NCBI GenBank assembly: GCA_001604265.1
Contig: LVBC01000039.1
Span: 1 to 16,884, forward strand
DNA length: 16,884 bases
Direction of reading: 5' to 3'
Origin: Spirochaetales bacterium Spiro_01
GTDB taxonomy: Bacteria > Spirochaetota > Spirochaetia > Sphaerochaetales > Sphaerochaetaceae
Both the position numbers and the translations under genes were made by a program. The notes beneath the pieces are model-generated. The model saw nothing but the letters and a program-made list of their open reading frames with translations. It ran no database searches and was not told where the DNA came from. Shown here piece after piece: positions 7,316 through 15,143 of this stretch; position 1 is the stretch's first letter, and every line of letters begins with the position of its first letter.

Positions 7316-8407
7316 ATGGGAAGGAACGTTGAAAGCGATATCGATAGAGAATCCGAGAACCAGGAGGCGCTTCTGAGAAAGCAGATCAGACTGCGCAGAA
7401 GAAATAGAAGGATACGCCAGGCGATAGGCTACATCATATTGCTGCTTGTATGTCTTGCAGGCCTTGGCCTCTACAGTGCAAAGAAGCAGCAGATGGAGGC
7501 CGAGAGGGATGCACTTGTCCAGAAGACAAGCAAGGTCGAGACCAAGGTGCAGGAGAATGTCTACAAGGCGACAATCGATCTTTCAGGTTATGTCGAGCCC
7601 AATGACATCCAGCAGGCAAAGTTCCGTTCGACAGGTGCAGTTACTGGTGTAATGGTGAAGGAGGGCGACAGAGTAAAAAAGGGTCAGACCCTGGCCACCA
7701 TCGATGATACAAGCCAGCAATACACACTGCAGACTGTAAGGAACTCTCTCAGGGAGGCGGAGCTTTCAGGCTCCCCAAGTCAGGTAGATGCACTGAAGCT
7801 CCAGCTGCACAATGCAGAGATGAAGCTCGAGTACACGACGCTCGTTGCCTCCTTCGATGGAGTCGTTGCCGATATCGATGTCCTCGAGGGTGACTACTTC
7901 GAGGCGGGTGACTCTGTAATGACCGTGGTCGACCTCTCTGTGCTCAAGGCGAATGTGGAGATTGACGAGATCGACATGCAGTACATAAAGCTTGGGCAGA
8001 AGGCGGAGCTTACCTTCGATTCGATGCCGGGCAAGGTGATCGAAGCCTACGTCTCCTACATCCCTATGCTGGGAACCTATACGAACCAGGGAATAGGCGT
8101 TGTGAATGTGGAGCTTACCATCGATAATCCTCCAGAAGCTCTCAGACCTGGCTACAGCTTCGAGGGAACGATAACCCATACAGGAGAGGTCAAGATGCTG
8201 CTTGTCGCACAGGCGGCTGTCAAGACCGGAAAGGGTGGAGTCACGACTGTCGAGAAGAAGATAGGAGAGGACGAGACAGAGCCCGTGCAGGTAAAGATAA
8301 AGTACCTCGGAGAGGGTATGTGCCAGCTGCTGGATGGGGATCTGAAGGCAGGAGATGTACTTGTCTACTACCGCTCCAGTGGTCCTGACAAGAAGGGTGG
8401 CAAATGA
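7316..8407 (+). CDS. MacA-like periplasmic adaptor (membrane fusion protein)
   Basis: A 363-residue inner-membrane-anchored adaptor that would join the ABC permease to the TolC-like channel. Domain order: a charged, Arg-rich cytoplasmic N-terminus (1-37), one membrane segment (38-54), first half of the lipoyl domain (about 101-130, with GVMVKEGDRVKKGQTLATID), a short helical hairpin (about 131-175), second lipoyl half (about 176-206, ASFDGVVADIDVLEGDYFEAGD), and a beta-barrel domain (from about 207, VLKANVEIDEIDMQYIKLGQKAEL). The hairpin is clearly shorter than in E. coli MacA. The ATG has AGGAG at good spacing just after the previous stop. Its stop overlaps the next start as ATGA. The family is clear; the substrate is unknown. 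Confidence 0.87.
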   Translation: MGRNVESDIDRESENQEALLRKQIRLRRRNRRIRQAIGYIILLLVCLAGLGLYSAKKQQMEAERDALVQKTSKVETKVQENVYKATIDLSGYVEPNDIQQAKFRSTGAVTGVMVKEGDRVKKGQTLATIDDTSQQYTLQTVRNSLREAELSGSPSQVDALKLQLHNAEMKLEYTTLVASFDGVVADIDVLEGDYFEAGDSVMTVVDLSVLKANVEIDEIDMQYIKLGQKAELTFDSMPGKVIEAYVSYIPMLGTYTNQGIGVVNVELTIDNPPEALRPGYSFEGTITHTGEVKMLLVAQAAVKTGKGGVTTVEKKIGEDETEPVQVKIKYLGEGMCQLLDGDLKAGDVLVYYRSSGPDKKGGK

Positions 8408-9084
8408 GCGCCAACGTAATAGAGCTTGTCAATGTCAGACGCTACTTCGTCGTAGGGGACTATATAGTCAAGGCCCTCGATGGGGTCTCTCTTTCAATTC
8501 CTCGAGGTTCCTTCATGTCCATCATGGGGCCATCGGGCTCTGGAAAGAGCACGATGATGAACCTCATCGGCTGTCTCGACACGCCCACAAGTGGATTCAT
8601 AAAGGTCGGAAGCGAATACACGAACAACATGAACGAGAGTCAGCTTGCAGAACTGCGAAACCGGAAGATAGGCTTTGTCTTCCAGCAGTTCAATCTGCTT
8701 GGAAAGCTGTCTGCACTGGAGAATGTGATGACTCCTCTGCTCTATGCAGGTCTGGGTCCAAGGGAGAGGAGGAGAAGAGCAGAGGAGCTGCTTGAGAAGG
8801 TGGGTCTGAAGGACAGGATGAAGCACCTTCCATCCGAGCTGTCAGGAGGGCAGAAGCAGAGGGTCGCAATTGCACGCGCACTTGTCAACAACCCGGATAT
8901 TCTTCTTGCAGATGAGCCGACCGGAGCCCTGGACAGCCGCACAGGAGAGCAGATCATGGAGCTCTTTGAGACCCTGAACTCGGAGGGAAGAACTGTCGTG
9001 TTCGTCACTCACGATAGAAGCCTTGGAATGAGATGCCGCTCTCAGGTCCATATGATCGACGGCAGGATAGTGGAGGTGCGCTGA
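8404..9084 (+). CDS. MacB/LolD-type ABC transporter ATP-binding protein
   Basis: A 226-residue cytoplasmic ATPase that powers the pump. All catalytic motifs are intact: Walker A GPSGSGKST (42-50), Q-loop FVFQQFNLL with Gln94, signature LSGGQ (146-150), Walker B ILLADEP (166-172) and the switch His203 in VTHD. The sequence pattern NLIGCLDTPTSG and SALENVMTPL is typical of the LolD/MacB/FtsE branch, whose partners work by mechanical transmission rather than by classical transport. The ATPase and permease are separate genes here, whereas E. coli MacB fuses them. The start overlaps the adaptor stop (ATGA), and its own stop shares one base with the permease start (TGATG), so tight translational coupling is likely. 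Confidence 0.93.
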   Translation: MSANVIELVNVRRYFVVGDYIVKALDGVSLSIPRGSFMSIMGPSGSGKSTMMNLIGCLDTPTSGFIKVGSEYTNNMNESQLAELRNRKIGFVFQQFNLLGKLSALENVMTPLLYAGLGPRERRRRAEELLEKVGLKDRMKHLPSELSGGQKQRVAIARALVNNPDILLADEPTGALDSRTGEQIMELFETLNSEGRTVVFVTHDRSLGMRCRSQVHMIDGRIVEVR

Positions 9085-10265
9085 TGCTCTTCGAGAATAT
9101 CAAGATCGCACTTTCAAGCATGCGCCACAACAAGCTCAGGACACTGCTGAGTCTTCTGGGCATAATAATCGGTGTCGGCTCCGTCGTGGCAATACTCAAT
9201 CTGGGACAGAGCGTGCAGAACTCCATAACAGAATCCATGAATATAGGTGGACTGGAACTCATCACCATCTACCCGACCGGCTCTTCAAGGAAGACGAATC
9301 TCTTCGATGAATCCTTTGGCCAGGAGCTGATGAAGAATGTCATCGGACTCGATTACTGCCTTCCGGTAGCTTCCTCGAATGCGAGGGTAAGAAAGGGTCA
9401 GGAGATAAAGACAGTACAGGTCAATGGAGTCAACAGCGGCTTCTTCGAGGTGAACAGGACAGAGCTCCTCTATGGCGATTACTTCTCTGCCATGGACAAC
9501 ATAAATAGACGTCAGGTCGTAGTGCTCGGCCATGACCTTGCAGAGGATCTCTTTCCTGCTGGCGATGCTGTAGGAAGCTACGTCTCGATATTCAGGAACC
9601 AGTCCAAGAGCTATCTGGTAGTCGGCGTGCTCGACAAGCAGGAGGAGACTCTCGGAACCTCCTTCGACAGCTCTGCATACATCCCATTCAACACCTATGA
9701 CCAGCGCTTCAGGAGCGTCACTACAGTCTCGAGCTTCACCTGCCATGTGATGGAAGGCTTCAATGCGACCGAGGTCGCAGACGAGATCGAGGAGTATCTG
9801 GACAGGATGGTCGGTGAGGACTACTTCAACATCTTCTCTGCAGCAAGCATGGTGAAGATGGCCGGCGAAGTGACGAAGACACTCTCGTCGTTCCTGGCCG
9901 CAATTGCTGCAATAAGCCTGCTTGTCGGTGGTATCGGGATAATGAACATCATGCTTGTTTCCGTTGCCGAAAGGACAAGGGAGATAGGGATAAGAAAGGC
10001 CCTCGGTGCCTCTCCGAGGGTGATAAGAGGACAGTTTCTCTGCGAGGCCGTGACCATCACGCTCATAGGTGGAGTTCTCGGAATTGCTGTCGGCGCACTG
10101 GTCAGTTATGCTATAGTTGAGATGGTCGGATGGACACTCCACTTCAGCTATGCAGCTGTTGCCATCTCGATCGGCTTCAGTATGTTCGTGGGAGTCTTCT
10201 TCGGCTGGTATCCAGCGATCAAGGCCTCCAGACTGGACCCTATAGAGGCATTGAGCTACGAGTAG
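9084..10265 (+). CDS. MacB-type ABC transporter permease (FtsX-like)
   Basis: A 393-residue inner-membrane protein, the membrane partner of the preceding ATPase. The N-terminus (ENIKIALSSMRHNKLRTLLS, then a membrane segment at about 19-41 with LLGIIIGVGSVVAIL) is typical of MacB. A large periplasmic domain spans about 42-270. The C-terminal part holds three membrane segments, with the conserved block GGIGIMNIMLVSVAERTREIGIRKALGA that joins the FtsX-like domain to the ATPase. It ends in PAIKASRLDPIEALSYE, also standard for the family. The ATG at 9084 has GGAGG about 7 bases upstream and overlaps the ATPase stop. An upstream in-frame ATG at 9033 lies within the ATPase gene and lacks support. 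Only 4 bases separate it from the kinase gene. Confidence 0.9.
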   Translation: MLFENIKIALSSMRHNKLRTLLSLLGIIIGVGSVVAILNLGQSVQNSITESMNIGGLELITIYPTGSSRKTNLFDESFGQELMKNVIGLDYCLPVASSNARVRKGQEIKTVQVNGVNSGFFEVNRTELLYGDYFSAMDNINRRQVVVLGHDLAEDLFPAGDAVGSYVSIFRNQSKSYLVVGVLDKQEETLGTSFDSSAYIPFNTYDQRFRSVTTVSSFTCHVMEGFNATEVADEIEEYLDRMVGEDYFNIFSAASMVKMAGEVTKTLSSFLAAIAAISLLVGGIGIMNIMLVSVAERTREIGIRKALGASPRVIRGQFLCEAVTITLIGGVLGIAVGALVSYAIVEMVGWTLHFSYAAVAISIGFSMFVGVFFGWYPAIKASRLDPIEALSYE

Positions 10266-10269
10266 GAAG

Positions 10270-11595
10270 ATGAAGGGAAAGAAGAAAGTAAAGATACCAA
10301 AGCTTGCAATGTCGGGAAGGGAGCACCTCTTCGTGCTCTCCGGGCTGACCCTTGCCTTCCTCACATTGATTCTTCTTGTCCTCTGGCTGTCCGCATCGCT
10401 TCTCAGAGTAGAGAGGCTGAGTCTCCTGAACGATGTGGAGAAGAACTTCAACTCCATTCTCTTCGAACTGAGCGAGGGGCACAGGAACACCTCCTCGATC
10501 ATACAGGATGACAGGATAATCGGTGTGGCAGTCTACAACTCCAGAGGCTCTGTGGTCGCCTCCTGGGGCAGAGTCTATGCGATGGCACCCTCGCAGGCTC
10601 TGATGAATGGTGAAGATACGATCAGCTTCAACAAGCGACATGGTACCATGGAGTACACAAGGTTCCTGCGCCAGCCGATCATAAACGCAAGGCTCACAAG
10701 CAGTGGCGACCTGCTTTCAACAGCTCTGATGGACTTTTCCTCCATACTCTATATCGCCTTCGACGGATCAGCCTATCAGAGAAGGATAAACTTCCTTGTC
10801 TTCATCACGGTCCTTGTGCTCATCGGACTATTGCTGCTGTTCTTCTACATCATCTCGATATACAGAGAGAACAGACGCTACAAGGAGAAGATGGTCACGC
10901 AGGCAAACCTCGTCAAGCTTGGACAGGCTGCAAGAACGCTCACGCATGAGATAAAGAATCCGCTTCAGGCCATCACACTGCAGATTGCGCTTCTCAAGCA
11001 CCAGCTGAAGGATGCCGATACACTCGACGAGGTGATGCTGATAGAGATGGAGACACAGCGGCTTGTCAATCTCTCGAACAGGGTCTCCGACTTCCTGAAG
11101 CGTCCTGAAGGAAACCCTGTGCAGATGGACCTTGTCGAGGTCGTTGACTCCCTGAGACCGCTCTTTGCCGTAGATATAGCCTTTTCTCATGAGGGAATCG
11201 AGCATGCGATGGTGCTCTTCGACTCGGATAGGCTGCGCTCCGTCGTGGAGAATCTGATCAAGAATGCAACTGAAAGTGCCAAGGACCGGGATCCCAAGGT
11301 CGAAGTTCTGCTGACACTGAAGAAGAACATATATCATCTGAACATAATGGACAGGGGAGATGGTCTTCCAAAGGATGGAAGGCAGAAGCTGTTCGATCCC
11401 TTCTTCACCACGAAGATCCATGGCTCTGGAATCGGTCTCTCGATTTCAAAGCAGTTCCTCAATGCCCGCGGTGGTGATATAAGACTTTATGACAGGGACG
11501 GTGGAGGAACCGTCGTAGAGGTCACCCTTGTGAAGTACTCCCTGGTAGAAGAGCTGAAGATGCAGGGTGACAGAGTTGGCCAGAAGCTTGGCTGA
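10270..11595 (+). CDS. Membrane sensor histidine kinase (NtrB/ZraS-like)
   Basis: A 441-residue inner-membrane kinase that should phosphorylate the NtrC-family regulator encoded next. Layout: short basic N-terminus, membrane segment at about 20-45, a periplasmic sensing region of about 128 residues (46-173) that I do not recognise, second membrane segment (174-197), then the kinase core. Phospho-acceptor His226 is in LTHEIKNPLQAI. The ATP-binding domain has the N-box (VVENLIKNATESA, about 325-337), DRGDG (361-365), FDPFF (375-379) and GSGIGL (385-390). All catalytic elements look intact. AGGA lies rather close to the ATG. The location right after the pump genes suggests that it senses the pump's substrate or envelope damage, but the signal is unknown. 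Confidence 0.9.
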   Translation: MKGKKKVKIPKLAMSGREHLFVLSGLTLAFLTLILLVLWLSASLLRVERLSLLNDVEKNFNSILFELSEGHRNTSSIIQDDRIIGVAVYNSRGSVVASWGRVYAMAPSQALMNGEDTISFNKRHGTMEYTRFLRQPIINARLTSSGDLLSTALMDFSSILYIAFDGSAYQRRINFLVFITVLVLIGLLLLFFYIISIYRENRRYKEKMVTQANLVKLGQAARTLTHEIKNPLQAITLQIALLKHQLKDADTLDEVMLIEMETQRLVNLSNRVSDFLKRPEGNPVQMDLVEVVDSLRPLFAVDIAFSHEGIEHAMVLFDSDRLRSVVENLIKNATESAKDRDPKVEVLLTLKKNIYHLNIMDRGDGLPKDGRQKLFDPFFTTKIHGSGIGLSISKQFLNARGGDIRLYDRDGGGTVVEVTLVKYSLVEELKMQGDRVGQKLG

Positions 11596-11603
11596 GGTGG
11601 AAG

Positions 11604-12956
11604 ATGAAAGTACTTGTAGTAGATGACGAGACCAATATCAGGACCTCTCTTGTGAAGTTCTTTGCCCTTGAGGATATCGATACGGATGGGGCCGAAAATG
11701 GCTTCTCCTGCCAGCGCATGCTGAAGGAGAGGGCCTACGATGCTGTCCTTGTGGACCTGAAGATGCCAGAAATGGATGGTCTTGAGCTCATACGCTGGAT
11801 CCGGAAGGAGGGCTTCAGGATGCCGATCGTTATGATCAGCGCCCATGGAGAGATCTCGGATGCTGTCCAGGCCCTGCACGAGGGTGCCCAGGACTATGTG
11901 ATGAAGCCCTTCAACCCGGAGGAGCTTGCCATCAAGGTGAAGAACCTCGTCGGCACATACAATCTGCAGAACATAATCGAGAGCAGCAGGACAAGCGATA
12001 CGAGAGAGAGCAATCTCATCGGCGAATCGGCTGCCATGAAGCGCATCAAGGATCTCATTCTCCGTGTTGCTCCGAGCCAGTCCACCGTCCTCATCACAGG
12101 CGAGAGCGGAACAGGCAAGGAGGTCGCAGCCAGGGAGATCCACGCCTTTTCACAGGTTGCAGACGGTCCGTTCGTTCCCGTGAATATCGGTGGCGTACAG
12201 GAGAATCTGCTTGAAAGCGAGCTGTTCGGGCACGAGAAGGGCGCCTTCACAGGTGCTATCCAGCGCAAGGTGGGCTACTTCGAGCTGGCAAGCAATGGAA
12301 CGCTGTTCCTGGATGAGATCGGCGACATGCCGCTTTCACTCCAGGTGAAGATACTCCGAGTCCTTCAGGAGAGGAAGATAGTCCGCCTGGGTTCCACTAC
12401 CAGCATCCCTGTAAATGCCAGGATAATCGCCGCAACGAACAGGAATCTGGAGAAGATGGTGAATGAGGGGACCTTCCGAGAGGACCTCTTCTATAGGCTG
12501 AATGTAGTCCGTCTCGAGCTTCCTCCACTCAGAGAGAGAAGGGAGGATATCCCTCTGCTTTCTGCATACCTTCTGCAGAAGTACGCACGCAAGGTCAACA
12601 GAAATGTAAATGGCTTCACTCCAGAGGCACTCGAAGCACTTTCGGGCCACTGCTTCTACGGCAATATAAGGGAGCTTGAGAATGTGATCGAAAGGGCGAT
12701 GATATTTGCCCGTGGCGATGTGATCACACTGGATGACATCGAGCTGAGGAACTCGGTCTCGAAGCCGGGACAGACTGCCAGAAGAGCAGAGCCCCAGGCC
12801 GGAGAGTCCAAGACTCTCAAGGAGCTGGAGAGGGAGGCGATAATCCGCGCACTGCTTCGACATGAAGGCAACAGGACGAGGGCCGCCGAGGAGCTTGGAA
12901 TTAGCCGCAGGAGCATGATAAACAAGATCGAAGAGTACGGTCTCAAGGACTATTGA
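11604..12956 (+). CDS. NtrC-family sigma-54-dependent response regulator
   Basis: A 450-residue cytoplasmic transcription activator and likely partner of the preceding kinase. The receiver domain (1-115) has acidic DDE at 7-9, phospho-acceptor Asp51 in VLVDLKMPEMDG, and Lys101. The AAA+ domain (about 137-370) has Walker A GESGTGKE (166-173), the sigma-54 contact loop GAFTGA (213-218) and Walker B TLFLDEIG (233-240). A C-terminal Fis-type helix-turn-helix lies at about 404-446 (NRTRAAEELGISRRSMINKI). All parts needed to activate a sigma-54 promoter are present. It starts 8 bases after the kinase stop behind GAGGTGG. I found no sigma-54 site in front of the TolC-like gene, so the target promoter may lie elsewhere. 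Confidence 0.93.
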   Translation: MKVLVVDDETNIRTSLVKFFALEDIDTDGAENGFSCQRMLKERAYDAVLVDLKMPEMDGLELIRWIRKEGFRMPIVMISAHGEISDAVQALHEGAQDYVMKPFNPEELAIKVKNLVGTYNLQNIIESSRTSDTRESNLIGESAAMKRIKDLILRVAPSQSTVLITGESGTGKEVAAREIHAFSQVADGPFVPVNIGGVQENLLESELFGHEKGAFTGAIQRKVGYFELASNGTLFLDEIGDMPLSLQVKILRVLQERKIVRLGSTTSIPVNARIIAATNRNLEKMVNEGTFREDLFYRLNVVRLELPPLRERREDIPLLSAYLLQKYARKVNRNVNGFTPEALEALSGHCFYGNIRELENVIERAMIFARGDVITLDDIELRNSVSKPGQTARRAEPQAGESKTLKELEREAIIRALLRHEGNRTRAAEELGISRRSMINKIEEYGLKDY

Positions 12957-13405
12957 TGGACTCTATCAGAAGAGACAGGGTCACCCTGCTGTCAGGCAAT
13001 AGAGAGAGGTGCAGGGCCTTCCTTTCAGGTCTATGCCGTGAAAAGGGTGCCGTGCACTGCTTTCCCGAGGATGATGCAGATCCTCAGCTCAGTGCAATGG
13101 ACAATATCATAATGAGGACAGACAGCCCGAACAAGGGAAGCATCCTTCGTGCAGTCAGGAGCGCAGGTCTTCCTGCGAACACGCTTGCAGGAGAGCTTTC
13201 GCTTTCTGATAGGAGAAAGATAGTCCTGCTCAGCGCACTTTTCTCTTTTCACGATATCCTTCTCATGGAGGAGCCACTTGCTCTTGTAGAGGACCATCGG
13301 GAGTATCTTCAAGGCCTTGTTGCCCAGATGACCGAAGGCCGGTGTGCCGTCATTCTATCAGCTGACGATATGGGCATTAATTCACCTGACCACCTTGTCC
13401 TCTGA
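12956..13405 (+). CDS. Degenerate ABC ATPase-like protein lacking catalytic motifs
   Basis: A 149-residue protein without an obvious name. It lines up by eye with an ABC nucleotide-binding domain of the sugar or nucleoside importer kind, but is shortened and altered at every active position. The Walker A region reads LLSGNRERC (11-19), with no GKS/T. The signature region is LSLSD (81-85) in place of LSGGQ. Walker B is ILLMEEP (101-107) with Asp changed to Glu. The switch His is replaced in LSADD (134-138). Family members are normally about 220 residues or more. The frame is open and its ATG overlaps the regulator stop (TGATG) with AAGGA upstream, so it looks translated and not simply decayed. 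It may be a non-catalytic partner or regulator. Function unknown. Confidence 0.65.
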   Translation: MDSIRRDRVTLLSGNRERCRAFLSGLCREKGAVHCFPEDDADPQLSAMDNIIMRTDSPNKGSILRAVRSAGLPANTLAGELSLSDRRKIVLLSALFSFHDILLMEEPLALVEDHREYLQGLVAQMTEGRCAVILSADDMGINSPDHLVL

Positions 13406-13430
13406 AGGACCTCTCGGTAGAATCTTACAC

Positions 13431-15143
13431 ATGAGTACAAGCAATCTTCCGCACTGGGATCTTACTCCCATATTCCCATCCTCGAAGGCCTATGAGGAGG
13501 CCCTTGCAAAAGTCTCCAGCCTCTGCTCAGAAGCAAGAGAGCAGATTGAAAGGCACGATAGGCTTACAGCAGTAATAGAGACCTTCAACAGTATATATTC
13601 CATCTACAATACAATCTCATCCTACGCAGAGGCCAAGCTCTCTACGGACACGACAGACCCGCTCTCGATTGCAGAGCAGGGCAAGGCCGACGAGCTGGGA
13701 CTTGAGGTCCAGGAGGTCGGAACACTCTTCTATGCGAATATAAGGTCGTATCAGGATGAGTTCTCCGATCCCGCCCTTTCCGAGTACGGATACTTCCTCG
13801 AGCACACTCTCATAGAGAGCGAGCATCAGATGAGCATAGCAGAGGAGAAGCTGGCTGCAGAGCTGATGAGAAGCGGTTCGGATGCCTTCGAGCGGCTTTA
13901 CGATACAGTCTCGTCCACTATTGGAAATGGAGAGAGGACTGTGATCCAGCTGAGAGGGGATGCGACCAACCAGGATAGAGAGGTAAGACGAAGGGCATAC
14001 TATGACGAGCTGAAGACCTGGAAGCAGTATGAGAATTCCTTTGCATTCTGTCTCAACAGCATAAAGGGAACTGTGCTTACGCTTGAACGGAGAAGGGGCT
14101 GGAAGACTCCTCTGGAAAGGTCGGCCTTCGATTCCCACATCTCGATGGAAGCTCTTGATGCCCTTATCTCCACACTGGAGAACAATCTTCCTCTCTTTCG
14201 TAGGTACTTTGCGGCAAAGGCCAGATTGATGGGTCTTGAAAGGCTGGAGTGGTACGATCTCTTTGCCCCAGTGGGCTCTTCGAATAGAAGCTACACATAT
14301 GAGGAGGCAAGGGATATCGTCATATCAAGCTTTGCAGCCTTCTCAAAAGAGATGGGCATGTTCGCAGCAAGGGCCTTTGATGAGAACTGGATAGATGCTG
14401 AGCCGAGAAAGGGCAAGGTGGGTGGTGCTTACGATACATCGTTTCATAGCGCAGGTGTCTCCAGGATACTGGCCAACTACGATGGAAGCTATGACAGTGT
14501 CTCCACTCTGGCCCATGAGCTTGGGCATGCATACCATGACTCTGTCGTGATGACAGAGCCTGCGATCCTTGCAGACTATCCGATGACGGTCGCAGAGACT
14601 GCAAGCATCTTTGCAGAGACGATAGTATTCAGGAATGTAGTTGAAAAGGCAGACAGGGATGAAGCGATCCTTCTCATGGACCAGTTCGTTGGCTCTGCAG
14701 CCCAGGTCTGTGTCGATATACTCTCCAGATTCTACTTCGAGCGCTCTGTCTTTGAAAGAAGGAAGGAGGGTGAACTGACTCCTGCAGACTTCTGTTCTCT
14801 GATGCTTTCTGCACAGGAGAGAACCTATGCAGATGCACTTGCTTCCAAGCACGAGTACATGTGGGCGGTCAAGAGCCACTACTACTCTACAGGCTTCAGC
14901 TTCTACAACTATCCGTACGCATTCGGACAGCTGTTTGCGCTTGGGCTGCTTGCAAGGGCGGAAGGAGAGAAGGACTTTGCTGCCAAATACAGAGAGCTTC
15001 TTTCAGTAACAGGAAAGCTCAGTGCGGACGATGTTGCGAAAAAGGGTGGCTGCGATATAAGGAAAGAGTCCTTCTGGCAGGAGGGAATCGATATGATAGA
15101 GACATATGTGAAGAGGCTTGAAGAGAGTGCAGGTCGTAATTGA
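13431..15143 (+). CDS. pepF: Oligoendopeptidase F family metallopeptidase (M3)
   Basis: A 570-residue cytoplasmic zinc peptidase that cuts short peptides. The M3 signature is intact: HELGH at 362-366 (zinc ligands His362 and His366, catalytic Glu363) and the third ligand Glu389 in VAETASIFAE, 27 residues after the first His. The N-terminal PHWDLTPIFPS and the blocks YDLFAPVG and GKVGGAYDTSF are typical of PepF. Length fits (about 560-600). The ATG at 13431 places the conserved WDL motif at the usual position. An upstream extension to 13344 would overlap the previous gene and adds nothing recognisable. The ribosome binding site is weak (GGTAG, 10 bases away). It starts 25 bases after the ABC-like gene and overlaps the methyltransferase gene by about 17 bases. 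Its role is probably general peptide turnover, unrelated to the pump. Confidence 0.9.
   Translation: MSTSNLPHWDLTPIFPSSKAYEEALAKVSSLCSEAREQIERHDRLTAVIETFNSIYSIYNTISSYAEAKLSTDTTDPLSIAEQGKADELGLEVQEVGTLFYANIRSYQDEFSDPALSEYGYFLEHTLIESEHQMSIAEEKLAAELMRSGSDAFERLYDTVSSTIGNGERTVIQLRGDATNQDREVRRRAYYDELKTWKQYENSFAFCLNSIKGTVLTLERRRGWKTPLERSAFDSHISMEALDALISTLENNLPLFRRYFAAKARLMGLERLEWYDLFAPVGSSNRSYTYEEARDIVISSFAAFSKEMGMFAARAFDENWIDAEPRKGKVGGAYDTSFHSAGVSRILANYDGSYDSVSTLAHELGHAYHDSVVMTEPAILADYPMTVAETASIFAETIVFRNVVEKADRDEAILLMDQFVGSAAQVCVDILSRFYFERSVFERRKEGELTPADFCSLMLSAQERTYADALASKHEYMWAVKSHYYSTGFSFYNYPYAFGQLFALGLLARAEGEKDFAAKYRELLSVTGKLSADDVAKKGGCDIRKESFWQEGIDMIETYVKRLEESAGRN

Noticed and set aside
9033..9083. 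Longer N-terminus for the MacB-type permease
   Set aside because: The extra residues lie within the ATPase gene. The ATG at 9084 has GGAGG at good spacing, and the conserved N-terminal motif starts right after it.
9285..10502. Open frame of 405 codons on the minus strand
   Set aside because: It is antisense to the permease and kinase genes, which have strong family motifs and a continuous operon layout. The product has no recognisable domain.
13344..13430. Longer N-terminus for PepF
   Set aside because: The extension overlaps the preceding gene and does not resemble the family. The conserved WDL motif sits normally after the ATG at 13431.
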